Shown: in pieces, positions 15,935 through 23,258 of the stretch
How positions within the stretch are numbered: position 1 is the first letter of the stretch
Layout: each line of letters starts with the position of its first letter
Notes under the pieces: generated by a model
What the model was told of the DNA's origin: nothing
Database searches by the model: none
The model's input: the letters and a program-made list of their open reading frames with translations, nothing else
Made by a program: the position numbers and the translations under genes
Assembly: GCF_014230315.1 (NCBI RefSeq)
Contig: NZ_JACLAW010000005.1
Coordinates: 1 to 64,000 of the forward strand
Reading direction: 5' to 3'
Source of the DNA: Novosphingobium flavum
Lineage (GTDB): Bacteria; Pseudomonadota; Alphaproteobacteria; Sphingomonadales; Sphingomonadaceae
DNA: 64,000 nucleotides

Positions 15935-16768
15935 GTGAAAGGACATCTGAAACTGACGGCGGCCCTGGTTGCCGCGATGCTTTCCGGCACGGCGGGGGCG
16001 CAGTCCCCCGCCGCTGCACCGGCTCCGGCTGGTGAGCAGTCCGGTGCCATCGACGGGGTAATCCGCGCCGCGGCCGAGGACATGACGGCAATCCCGGCCG
16101 GGACTTTCGTGATGGGCGATACAACCGGCAAGGGCTTCAATTTCGAGCATCCGGCCCACAAGGTGAGCGTACCGGCCTTCCGGCTGGCCCGCCATGATGT
16201 CACCTTCGCCCAGTATGACGTTTTCGCCCGCGCGACCGGGCGGGCCCTGCCCGAGCAGCGGCCGGGTCTGGACCGGGGTTCCTACCCCGTGGTCAACGTC
16301 AACTGGGTCGATGCCAAGGCCTTCGTCGACTGGCTGAACAAGGTGAGCGGGCGGACTTACCGCCTGCCGAGTGAGGCCGAATGGGAATATGCCGCCCGCG
16401 CCGGATCGACCACGGTCTATCCGTGGGGCGATGAGTTCGACCCGAGCAAGGCCAATTCGTCCGTCGTCGCGCCGGGCGACAAGTGGGGCGCGGCAAGTCC
16501 GGTCGGTTCGTTCCCGCCCAATGCCTTCGGGCTCTACGACATGGTTGGCAATGTCTGGCAGTGGGTCGCAGACTGCAATCACCTCGACTACGAGGGGGCC
16601 CCGACCGACGGCAGCGCCTGGACCACGGGCGACTGCATGTGGCGCAATATTCGCGGTGGTTCGTGGGTTCAGGACCCGCGCGGCCTGCGCGTCTCGCTGC
16701 GCTTGTGGGAAGACCTGCCGCGCCGCCGTTTCCAGTCGATGGGTTTCCGTCTGGCCGAGAGCAACTGA
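15935..16768 (+). CDS. FGE/SUMF1-fold protein lacking the FGE cysteines
   Basis: About 277 residues with a signal peptide ending near TAGAQS. The formylglycine-enzyme fold is clear: IPAGTFVMGD, HKVSVPAFRLARHDVTFAQYD, YPVVNVNWVDAKAFVDWL, YRLPSEAEWEYAARAG, YPWGDEFD, GLYDMVGNVWQWVAD, RNIRGGSWVQDPRG and GFRLAESN. True sulfatase-activating enzymes carry two cysteines right after the GGSW segment; here that stretch has none, so cofactor-free oxidation of sulfatase Cys is not expected. A binding or different catalytic role in the periplasm is more likely. GTG 15935 lies 7 nt after GGGGAG and is preferred to ATG 15929, which is too close. Second gene of the TBDR operon. Confidence 0.85.
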   Translation: MKGHLKLTAALVAAMLSGTAGAQSPAAAPAPAGEQSGAIDGVIRAAAEDMTAIPAGTFVMGDTTGKGFNFEHPAHKVSVPAFRLARHDVTFAQYDVFARATGRALPEQRPGLDRGSYPVVNVNWVDAKAFVDWLNKVSGRTYRLPSEAEWEYAARAGSTTVYPWGDEFDPSKANSSVVAPGDKWGAASPVGSFPPNAFGLYDMVGNVWQWVADCNHLDYEGAPTDGSAWTTGDCMWRNIRGGSWVQDPRGLRVSLRLWEDLPRRRFQSMGFRLAESN

Positions 16769-16811
16769 GGGTCGGCCCGAGGGGCCAGGCTCGATGGACA
16801 AGGAATGATCC

Positions 16812-17801
16812 ATGTCACAGGAAAAGAAGATTCCGGGCCGCACGGCCTCGCGGCGGTTGCCGTTGATCGGCGCGGCCTTGGCGTGCGCCGTGCTGACCCT
16901 GCCGGTTCCGGCCGGGGCGCAGGACGAGGGCGGCGGGCCCGCGCGAGGTAAGGATGGCAAGCCGCTCGTCGGCTATGCCCGCCAGCAGAACGCGCAGAGC
17001 TTCGCCACCGACAAGCTCAAGCGTTCACCGCGCCGCAGCGAGTGGGTCTCGTTCCAGTTCCACGGCAAGACGCTGAAGGGCTGGGCGGTCTATCCGCAGG
17101 TCACGGGCCGCAAGGTGCCGGTCGTGCTGGTCATGCACGAGGTGTTCGGGCTGACCGATTCCACTCGCAACACCGCCGACGCGATCGCCGCGATGGGCTA
17201 TATCGCGATCACCCCGGACTTCCTCTCCGGGGTGGGGCCGAATGGCGGAGGGACCGATTCCTTTCTCGACGAATCCGCCGGGACCAAGCTGGGAATGCGC
17301 GAAGATGCGGAAGTCTATCCCGAGCTGGAAGCCTGGATGGACTATGCCAATCATCTGCCGCAGTCGACCGGCACCAATGCCATCGTCGGTCTGACCTGGG
17401 GCGGGGGCGTGGCCTTCCGCTATGCCGTGGGCCAGCCGCGGCAGGACCTCAAGGCGGTCCTGATCTTCTGTGCGGCGGGGCCGCCGGTCTATAACCAGGG
17501 GCCGATCCACAATCAGAAAGTCATCAACGACTGGCCGGTGCGCAAGACCAATGTGCCCGTCTACGGTTTTTACGGCGAGTATGACATTACCACGGTGACG
17601 CCGGTCTTGCTCAGCGTCGCCGACAGCGAGCGATTGATGAAGGCGGCGGGCAATTTCTACGAACCGGTGATCTATCCCCGGGCCGAACATGCCTTCCTGC
17701 GGGTGGGCGAGGATCCGAAGGATACGAATCCCGGCAATGCGGCGGCCGACAAGGCGGCGCTGGCGCGGATCAAGTCCGTGCTGGCCAAGACCTTCCGGTG
17801 A
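16812..17801 (+). CDS. Dienelactone-hydrolase-like alpha/beta hydrolase with Thr at the nucleophile position
   Basis: A 329-residue exported alpha/beta-hydrolase-fold protein (leader ending about PAGAQD). It has the dienelactone hydrolase layout VVLVMHEVFGL (E110), AITPDFLSG, the nucleophile elbow IVGLTWGGGVAF, YGEYD (D258) and RAEHAF (H293). In dienelactone hydrolases the elbow reads G-x-C-x-G-G; here the Cys is Thr195, encoded ACC. Glu, Asp and His partners remain, so the protein is either inactive, uses Thr, or has another role. It sits 43 nt after the FGE-fold gene and 21 nt before the metallo-beta-lactamase-fold gene, and is probably cotranscribed with both. Confidence 0.85.
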   Translation: MSQEKKIPGRTASRRLPLIGAALACAVLTLPVPAGAQDEGGGPARGKDGKPLVGYARQQNAQSFATDKLKRSPRRSEWVSFQFHGKTLKGWAVYPQVTGRKVPVVLVMHEVFGLTDSTRNTADAIAAMGYIAITPDFLSGVGPNGGGTDSFLDESAGTKLGMREDAEVYPELEAWMDYANHLPQSTGTNAIVGLTWGGGVAFRYAVGQPRQDLKAVLIFCAAGPPVYNQGPIHNQKVINDWPVRKTNVPVYGFYGEYDITTVTPVLLSVADSERLMKAAGNFYEPVIYPRAEHAFLRVGEDPKDTNPGNAAADKAALARIKSVLAKTFR

Positions 17802-17822
17802 GTGCGCGATTGGAGATTGGAT

Positions 17823-18698
17823 ATGAATAGCAGAAGGATGCTCAAGGCTCTTGCTGGATTGCTTGTGCTGTCCGCACCGGGCCTGCAAGCCGCCACCACG
17901 CAGACCGATCCGCAGCTTGCCCCGTTCCGCATCGCGGGGGATCTCTACTACGTGGGTAGCCTGCACGGGGCGTTTCTGGTGAAGACGCCCAAGGGGCTGA
18001 TCCTGATCAACAGCAATTATCCGGATTCGCCGCCGCTGATCCGCCAGAGCGTGGAAAAGCTCGGGTTCAAGTGGGAGGACATCAAGATCCTGCTGATTTC
18101 CCATTCGCACATCGACCATGCCGGCGGCAGCGCGCAGATCGTCAAGGAAACCGGCGCCCGCTACATGGTGATGGACGGGGACGTGGACGTGGTGGAATCA
18201 GGCGGGAAGGCCGATCCCAATTATGGTGGCGAGGGCGGGCAGACCTATCCCGCCGCCCATGTAGACCGGGTTATCCATGACGGGGACAAGGTGGAACTGG
18301 GCGGCGTGACGCTGACCGCGCACCTGACCGCCGGGCACACCAAGGGCACGACCACCTGGACCTTCGACGGGCGCAGTGGCGGGAAGCTGCTGCATGTCGT
18401 GGTGATCGGCGGATCGACCCTCAACAAGAATGCACCGCTGGTCGGAAACGCAAAATATCCTCAAATCGCAGAGGATTACCGCAAGGGCTTCGCAGTGGTT
18501 CGCAGCTTGCCCTGCGACGTTCCGCTGGGGGCGCACGACTGGTACTTCGACCTGCAAGACAAGTACAAGCGCGTCACGGCGGGCGACACTGCCGCTTTCG
18601 TCGATCCGCAAGGATGTACCCGCTTCATGGACAAGGCCGAGGCGGCCTTTGCGAAGCAATACAACGTGGAGTTGGCGAAGGAGGGCGCCCCGAAATAA
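17823..18698 (+). CDS. Subclass B3 metallo-beta-lactamase-fold hydrolase
   Basis: A 291-residue protein with a signal peptide (about residues 1-24). Zinc ligands of subclass B3 are present in order: HSHIDH (H94, H96, D98, H99), GHTKG (H172) and GAHDWYF (H238). The segment HGAFLVKTPKGLILINSN before the site is typical of B3 enzymes, and the SGGKLLHVVVIGG strand is also conserved. B3 enzymes hydrolyse beta-lactams, but environmental members in sphingomonads may have other primary substrates, and the catabolic operon context favours a lactone- or amide-type substrate. ATG 17823 has GGAG 7 nt upstream. It is the last gene of the TBDR operon. Confidence 0.88.
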   Translation: MNSRRMLKALAGLLVLSAPGLQAATTQTDPQLAPFRIAGDLYYVGSLHGAFLVKTPKGLILINSNYPDSPPLIRQSVEKLGFKWEDIKILLISHSHIDHAGGSAQIVKETGARYMVMDGDVDVVESGGKADPNYGGEGGQTYPAAHVDRVIHDGDKVELGGVTLTAHLTAGHTKGTTTWTFDGRSGGKLLHVVVIGGSTLNKNAPLVGNAKYPQIAEDYRKGFAVVRSLPCDVPLGAHDWYFDLQDKYKRVTAGDTAAFVDPQGCTRFMDKAEAAFAKQYNVELAKEGAPK

Positions 18699-18994
18699 GC
18701 GCAGGGGGCAGTCGGCCAAGTACGTCGGTTCGGGTATGGGATGCGGGCGCCTCGGCGAGATATGCGTCAAGTGAGCGGCGCGATGGTATGCGGCACCTTT
18801 CCGTCACATGTGCGAGGGGTAATGTCAGGAGGATTGCGCCGGGTAGCGATGAGACGGCGTCGGGGGGAGGGCTGTCTCCGACCAATCTTGATTGCATCAG
18901 GCTGATACCACCGGCTGGAGCGTCTCCGCCACAGGCAGCGGTACAATTGCAGGTGCCGTGGACCGCTGCTTTTCAGCAATTCGGCATAGTGGGA
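18699..18994. other. Intergenic region with repeat copy B, between convergent genes
   Basis: About 296 nt between the end of the metallo-beta-lactamase-fold gene and the end of the minus-strand PilZ gene. It contains the second copy of the 46-nt dispersed repeat. No hairpin followed by a T-run was found, so the terminator of the TBDR operon is not obvious. Frames crossing here show no family features. Confidence 0.45.
18818..18863 (+). repeat. 46-nt dispersed repeat, copy B
   Basis: Same orientation as copy A at 12357-12402, with 39 of 46 positions identical by eye and no gaps. The two copies bracket the four-gene TBDR operon, copy A upstream and copy B downstream. Confidence 0.7.
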
Positions 18995-19513
18995 TCAGTC
19001 GCGCACGGATTCGATTTGAGACGAGACGCGCCGGAGGGGGTGGTCCAGGATCGAGGCGACGGAGTTGATGGCCACTGCGCCCAGCGCGGCGCAGGCGAGC
19101 ATGACCAGGGCAAGTTCGATCAACCGCCCGGCATTCGTCCGCCTCGCATTCGTCAAAACGGGCGGCAGACGTGTTATTCTTTTCGTTCGCGCCGTCTGCG
19201 GGGCTACCTTGCCGGCGATGAACGGGGCGCCGCCCGGAGCACCGATCTCACCGGTCATCATTCTGATGTCCATCGCTTTGCCAAGGCGCAGGCCGCAGCG
19301 ATCGCCGCTGCGCCATCGGATCTGGCCGCTTGTCACGGCGGCCGAACTGCGAATCTCAACCTGGCTGCCTTTCTCCGGTAGACAGTCGCCACGAAGCATC
19401 ATGCCGTGCTGCGAAATGTTGCAGATCAGAACCTCGGCCCAGCCGCCCTGATGGCGGATTTCGGCTTCTATGAAGGTCCGCTTTCGGGGTTCTCGGTCGT
19501 CTCGTGTCACCAT
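18995..19513 (-). CDS. PilZ-domain protein with C-terminal membrane helix
   Basis: A 172-residue protein. Residues 3-12 contain REPRKR, the arginine motif of PilZ domains, followed by AEVLICNISQHGMML, the N/DxSxxG part. A beta-rich stretch (VEIRSSAAVTSGQIRWR, GLRLGK) completes the domain. PilZ proteins bind cyclic di-GMP. A single hydrophobic helix (LIELALVMLACAALGAVAINSV) lies near the C-terminus. ATG 19513 is chosen because the frame above it has no homology and the 51-aa membrane protein upstream ends at 19507, overlapping this start (ATGGTGA). The pair is probably translationally coupled; it could link cyclic di-GMP to a membrane function, which is inference. Confidence 0.82.
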   Translation of the reverse strand: MVTRDDREPRKRTFIEAEIRHQGGWAEVLICNISQHGMMLRGDCLPEKGSQVEIRSSAAVTSGQIRWRSGDRCGLRLGKAMDIRMMTGEIGAPGGAPFIAGKVAPQTARTKRITRLPPVLTNARRTNAGRLIELALVMLACAALGAVAINSVASILDHPLRRVSSQIESVRD

Positions 19514-19662
19514 AGCCACTTCGGCCTGATGCCACGGTTCTGCTTGCCCCAGCGCCGATGGAAATCGTCGCATGCCCGCCGCCAGGCGAGAAAACTCCCG
19601 ATCCCCACCGTCAGGACGAAGGCAAGGAGCAGCCCGTATCCGATGAGCAATCGCGGTTCCAT
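19507..19662 (-). CDS. Small membrane protein (51 aa) overlapping the PilZ gene
   Basis: Translated by hand, 51 residues: MEPRLLIGYGLLLAFVLTVG begins the protein, one hydrophobic helix spans about residues 5-27 (ending FLAWRR), and a basic, aromatic tail CDDFHRRWGKQNRGIRPKWLW follows. The stop overlaps the PilZ start by 7 nt, a typical coupling arrangement. The helix followed by a positive segment predicts N-out, C-in membrane insertion. I do not recognise a family. Its position before the PilZ gene suggests a shared role. The Shine-Dalgarno is weak, so the call rests on coding potential and overlap. Confidence 0.55.
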   Translation of the reverse strand: MEPRLLIGYGLLLAFVLTVGIGSFLAWRRACDDFHRRWGKQNRGIRPKWLW

Positions 19663-19743
19663 GCGCCTACTTTCAATCCAGTGTTCGGCTCCGGCGAGGC
19701 GTAAGGGCGATGCCCCGACGCGCCGCCTGCAGCATCCATGCGA

Positions 19744-19950
19744 TCACTCCGGATCGCCGTGCGCGTCCTTGCCGGCCCGGAGCAAATCGAACGCGGCCTT
19801 CGCGCGCTCGTACTTGGCCGTGCCCGGTTCAAGCTTGACCAACCTGGGCCGCGCATAGGGCGATTTTTTCAATGACCCCCAGTCCGCGGAACGGTCGGCC
19901 TTGGCCATATCGTTCAGCATCTTCCTTGGCATCCCTGGGCTTTCAAACAT
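19744..19950 (-). CDS. Small hypothetical protein
   Basis: A 68-residue, basic protein beginning MFESPGMPRKMLNDMAKADR and ending RAGKDAHGDPE. No membrane helix, signal peptide or cysteine pair is visible. ATG 19950 is preceded at close range by AGGATC, a usable Shine-Dalgarno; the frame is open further up (to 20022) but through a G-rich repeat that is not protein-like. It follows no gene closely. Function unknown. Confidence 0.5.
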   Translation of the reverse strand: MFESPGMPRKMLNDMAKADRSADWGSLKKSPYARPRLVKLEPGTAKYERAKAAFDLLRAGKDAHGDPE

Positions 19951-19967
19951 GATCCTGATCCTTAGGT

Positions 19968-19995
19968 GGGGCGCTGGGAGGTGGGGCGTTGGGGG
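19968..19995 (+). repeat. Putative G-quadruplex motif within a short tandem repeat
   Basis: Four G-tracts (GGGG, GGG, GGGG, GGGGG) separated by loops CGCT, AGGT and CGTT. The tracts belong to an imperfect 15-nt tandem duplication. It lies just upstream of the minus-strand gene starting at 19950, on the template strand for that gene. Confidence 0.6.
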
Positions 19996-20078
19996 AAGCG
20001 ATGTTCCAGGGAAGCAGCGCAACTCTTTGTTTGCACACTCATTTCGCCCGCCGGTGCGCGCCTGCTAAGTTTGAAACC

Positions 20079-20098
20079 GTATCACGGCAGCGTGATAC
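20079..20098. promoter_or_regulatory. Inverted repeat upstream of the membrane-anchored regulator
   Basis: GTATCACG-GCAG-CGTGATAC is a perfect 8-bp inverted repeat with a 4-nt spacer, about 230 nt before the regulator start. It is not followed by a T-run, so an operator is more likely than a terminator. Confidence 0.5.
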
Positions 20099-20324
20099 GC
20101 CCGGAAAACCACGGGGAGAGCCTTGGGGGGCGTACTCAATCGGCATCATCTCAGCCTCGTCAGCGGCCTATCGGCTGGAGTGCGGAATTGCCTGCCTCCC
20201 GGCGAGAGCATATCCGGCTGCTGCATCGAGCCGGCCGTACCGGACCACTCCCCGCGCCGGGACATTCTTGCCGAGGATCAGACGGCGCTAACACTTCATT
20301 AAGTTATTATAACGATTGGCAAAT

Positions 20325-22025
20325 ATGTCGCGCAGACGCGCTGTGTGCGCCAGCGTGACCGCTCCATTGATCCAGACCGAACACCGAGGTGAGACAAGAA
20401 ACGTGGCTGAGGCTGCGAAAATGAAAGCGGCGCTTGCCTTGGTTCTGGCAGACCCGGTCTTTGTCAGATCGCCTTCGCTTGCGCGCCTTCTGGAATACCT
20501 TGTCGAAGCCACAATCTGCGGTCGGGGCAAGACCCTGAAGTCCTATTCGGTGGCCGTGGACGGCCTGGGCAAGAGTCCTGATTTCGATTCCCAGGCCGAT
20601 ACCTATGCGCGGGTGCTCGTGGCCCGCCTGCGCAAGGCCCTTGACGCCTTCTATGCAACCGCCGGTGCTGAACACAATCAGCGCCTGTTGATTGAAGGCG
20701 GCTCATACGAAGTCCACCTCGTTGCCCATGGTCAGGCATCTCAGACCCCAGCCCGCATCAGGATCGGTTTGCCGGGCCGCAGGCTGATCGCCGCAGGGTG
20801 CATCGTGCTTCTGATCCTGGCGGCGGCGCTGATCATGCAGTGGCGTGCGGATTCGCTAGCGGCGACGCAAAGATGGAGGGTCAGCAATTTCCCGTTCGTA
20901 GATGTGACCGTGCATGCCGAATCCGGTAATGGCGAGGGAGCGGAGCTGGCCCGCCGGATGCGGCAATCCATAATCATGAATCTCGACAATTATGAAGGGG
21001 TCAGAACGGCCTACAATCCCTCTCCCGGCGCGGAGTATTCCATCGACGTCATGCTTCGAAGGCATGGAGAATGGTACGTCGAAAACGTGAGTGTGATTGA
21101 TAGAAAATTGAATCGCATAATTTCTTCAGAGAGTGGAAATATGACATTCAATTTATCTGACAGCGAGTTGTCTAGCGACGAGTTTTTAAGAAATTTAGTT
21201 TTCTACATAACGCATCCATCGGGAATAATTCACGCCAACGAGAGAAGGCGTAATTTTTCCGTCGATAGTCCCTACGGATGTTGGCTGTATTTTTCCGCCA
21301 TGGTCCAGAATAACCAGACCATCGGCGACAAGACGTTGTCGGAATGCGCTGGGGATTGGCATTCAGCAGCTCCCAACCACCCCCTCGCCGCCGCTCTTTA
21401 CGGCTGGGCGTTGACTGACAGGTCAATCTCCGCGTTCACGGATGGTGGCCGTCGGGCGGCGCTCCAGGACGCCGTCAGCGTGCTGGAGAGCGCGAGGTCC
21501 ATGAATCCCAATTCGCCCTTGCTGCAGGTCGCTGCCATGCGTGCCTACGCCTTTTCCGGTGACGGCGCGGCCATGCGTGCGGCTGCAGACCGGGCGCTCA
21601 AACTCAATCCAGACAGTCTCGATATTCAGGGCGTGGTCGGCGTGATGCTGTCCCTCCAGAATGACCCGCAGGGCGACGTGCTGCTGAACAAGGCCGTAGC
21701 GGAACATTTCAATTCGCCGCCGTGGTATTTCGTGGGCACGTTCGTCTCCGCGATGATGCGCGACGACCCCGCGAGCGCGGGGCGATCACTGGTCCGGCTC
21801 CGGGAACTGCAGCATTCCCTGCCTATCCTTCCGATCCTGTCGGCCGCCTACCAAGCCCGCACCGGCCATCTGGACGAGGCTCGTGCGCAGTGGGATCGCG
21901 CCAAGGCGATCCAACCCATTCTCCGGATAATGCCGGACAGATTCTTCTCGCGAATGCCAATTGCGCCAGAAGTCAAACGGCGGCTGGAACAATGGCTGGC
22001 CCCCGTGCTCGGCAAGGGCGCCTAG
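20325..22025 (+). CDS. Membrane-anchored DNA-binding/TPR regulator
   Basis: About 566 residues. The first 120 or so contain a domain (VRSPSLARLLEYLVEATICG, KTLKSYSVAVDGLGKSPDFD, YARVLVARLRKALDAFYATA) that I know from the N-terminus of putative regulators linked to adenylate-cyclase-like and TPR proteins. A membrane helix (RRLIAAGCIVLLILAAALIM) follows near residue 160. The rest carries a periplasmic-type region and TPR-like helices (AVSVLESARSMNPNSPLLQV, AADRALKLNPDSLDIQ). It may couple an envelope signal to DNA. The start is uncertain: TTG 20316, ATG 20325 and GTG 20403 (after AGGTGAG) are possible. The codon composition between about 21080 and 21260 is clearly AT-richer than the flanks. Confidence 0.7.
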   Translation: MSRRRAVCASVTAPLIQTEHRGETRNVAEAAKMKAALALVLADPVFVRSPSLARLLEYLVEATICGRGKTLKSYSVAVDGLGKSPDFDSQADTYARVLVARLRKALDAFYATAGAEHNQRLLIEGGSYEVHLVAHGQASQTPARIRIGLPGRRLIAAGCIVLLILAAALIMQWRADSLAATQRWRVSNFPFVDVTVHAESGNGEGAELARRMRQSIIMNLDNYEGVRTAYNPSPGAEYSIDVMLRRHGEWYVENVSVIDRKLNRIISSESGNMTFNLSDSELSSDEFLRNLVFYITHPSGIIHANERRRNFSVDSPYGCWLYFSAMVQNNQTIGDKTLSECAGDWHSAAPNHPLAAALYGWALTDRSISAFTDGGRRAALQDAVSVLESARSMNPNSPLLQVAAMRAYAFSGDGAAMRAAADRALKLNPDSLDIQGVVGVMLSLQNDPQGDVLLNKAVAEHFNSPPWYFVGTFVSAMMRDDPASAGRSLVRLRELQHSLPILPILSAAYQARTGHLDEARAQWDRAKAIQPILRIMPDRFFSRMPIAPEVKRRLEQWLAPVLGKGA

Positions 22026-22084
22026 CAGAACAGCCAATGAGGCTTCGGCATCGGAGAGGATGAAGACTGGCAACTATGTCGAGG

Positions 22085-22327
22085 CTACGAGCCAAGAACC
22101 GCGGTGATGTGTTCTTCCGCCGTTGCGGCCTCCGCGATCAGAACGCGCAGCGCTTTCGCGGTATCTTCGAGGAGGCCCTGGCTGACAGGCCGTTCGCCAT
22201 TGATGAAGCGGCGAATGGCGCGTTCATCAATGGCAAGGCGCCGCGAGGCAGCCGTGATACCGCCAAACACCTGGACGCAATGGGCAAAGTGGTCTCGCGG
22301 ATCATCCATTGCAAATGGGGCTGTCAT
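22085..22327 (-). CDS. Small HTH DNA-binding protein
   Basis: An 80-residue protein: MTAPFAMDDPRDHFAHCVQV then FGGITAASRRLAIDERAIRRFINGERPVSQGLLEDTAKALR. The helix-turn-helix pattern (GGITAASRRLAIDERAIRRFING) resembles Cro/YdaS-type repressors that recognise DNA as dimers. Similar small proteins are common in sphingomonads. It lies convergent with the upstream regulator and divergent from the response regulator. A 7-bp inverted repeat (22362-22382) upstream of its start could be its operator. A second start at 22309 (MDDPRD) is possible. Confidence 0.7.
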   Translation of the reverse strand: MTAPFAMDDPRDHFAHCVQVFGGITAASRRLAIDERAIRRFINGERPVSQGLLEDTAKALRVLIAEAATAEEHITAVLGS

Positions 22328-22361
22328 AATGTTTCGCTCCGTTTCTGCAGGCGATTTTGCG

Positions 22362-22382
22362 GCGCCTGTTCATCTCAGGCGC
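22362..22382. promoter_or_regulatory. Inverted repeat upstream of small HTH gene
   Basis: GCGCCTG-TTCATCT-CAGGCGC is a perfect 7-bp inverted repeat, 35 nt upstream of the HTH gene. It could be an autoregulatory operator or, as RNA on the plus strand, a hairpin with a pyrimidine-rich 3' side. Confidence 0.4.
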
Positions 22383-22519
22383 TTCCTTTCAGGAGTCAGG
22401 GGCTTAGGCAATCCCGGGGAGTTTCGGGGTAGCCAAACAGGTTGTCGCTTATGGGCAACTCCGCCTTGGACAAATGGCGCATTCTCATGCCGAAGGGAAA
22501 ACCCATGACATCCTGTCGT

Positions 22520-22536
22520 CGCATGTTTGTCATGCG
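22520..22536. promoter_or_regulatory. Inverted repeat just upstream of response regulator gene
   Basis: CGCATG-TTTGT-CATGCG is a perfect 6-bp inverted repeat ending 32 nt before the response-regulator start at 22569. It may be the binding site for autoregulation. Confidence 0.4.
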
Positions 22537-22568
22537 GCGGTGGCATGATCAGGCCCGAGGAGGCGAAC

Positions 22569-23258
22569 TTGCGGCTACTGGTTGTCGAGGATGATGAGGT
22601 GATCGCGGATTACCTCGCGAGCGGGCTGCGAGCCCTCAATTTCGACGTGGACCATGCGGCCACGGGGCAGCGCGCAATGGCCGCGCTCGCCGCTGGTGGC
22701 TATGAGGCGGTGGTGCTCGACCGCATGTTGCCGGATGTCGGCGGCATCGATCTCATCGGGAGAATGCGCGCGGCGGCGGGCGGGGTGTCGCCCCCGGTGT
22801 TGATGTTGAGCGCACTCGGCTCGGTCAAGGATCGCATCGAGGGGCTTGAGGCAGGGGCAGACGATTACCTTGCCAAGCCGTTCGACACGGGCGAACTGGC
22901 CGCCCGGCTTCATGCCATTGTCAGGCGCGCCGCATTGCAACCCGTGGCCGGAGCGGAACTCGTCGTGGGTCGGCTGCGTCTCGATCCAAGCAGTCATTCC
23001 GCCCGGTTCGGCGAAGCCGAGGCCAGGCTGAACCGCAAGCTCTTCTCGCTGCTGGCCCACCTGATGCGCCATGCCGATCGGCTGGTGACGCGCGACATGC
23101 TGCTCGAGCACGTGTGGGGCTATACCTTCGCGCCGACCGCCAACATTGTCGACGCGAACCTCAGCCGCCTTCGCTCCGGCCTGCAGGCCATCGCCTGCGA
23201 TCCGATCGAGACCTTGCGTGGCCAGGGCTACATTCTTCGCGCGGATCGCTGCACATGA
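22569..23258 (+). CDS. OmpR/PhoB-family response regulator
   Basis: About 229 residues. The receiver reads MRLLVVEDDEV at the start, D51 in VVLDRMLPDVGG, MLSALGSVKDRI and KPFDTGELAARL; the C-terminal winged helix has VTRDMLLEHVWGY and ETLRGQGYILRA. The start is taken as TTG 22569, because GAGGAGG lies 5 nt upstream and the protein then begins like its relatives (RLLVVEDD). ATG 22545 or TTG 22527 would add a non-homologous extension. The stop overlaps the kinase start (ATGA). It probably controls the downstream phosphatase-TBDR unit or itself. Confidence 0.9.
   Translation: MRLLVVEDDEVIADYLASGLRALNFDVDHAATGQRAMAALAAGGYEAVVLDRMLPDVGGIDLIGRMRAAAGGVSPPVLMLSALGSVKDRIEGLEAGADDYLAKPFDTGELAARLHAIVRRAALQPVAGAELVVGRLRLDPSSHSARFGEAEARLNRKLFSLLAHLMRHADRLVTRDMLLEHVWGYTFAPTANIVDANLSRLRSGLQAIACDPIETLRGQGYILRADRCT

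Larger units (their letters stand above)
19951..20324. other. Intergenic region with G4 motif and an inverted repeat
   Basis: About 370 nt between the minus-strand 19744-19950 gene and the plus-strand regulator. It holds a four-tract G-rich motif (19968-19995), an 8-bp inverted repeat (20079-20098) and an AT-rich patch with TTATAA-like hexamers just before 20325. No gene is supported. Confidence 0.5.

Noticed and set aside
12796-16203. Minus-strand frame of 1135 aa across the TBDR
   Set aside because: Arises from high GC and codon bias opposite a large barrel gene; no start, Shine-Dalgarno or homology.
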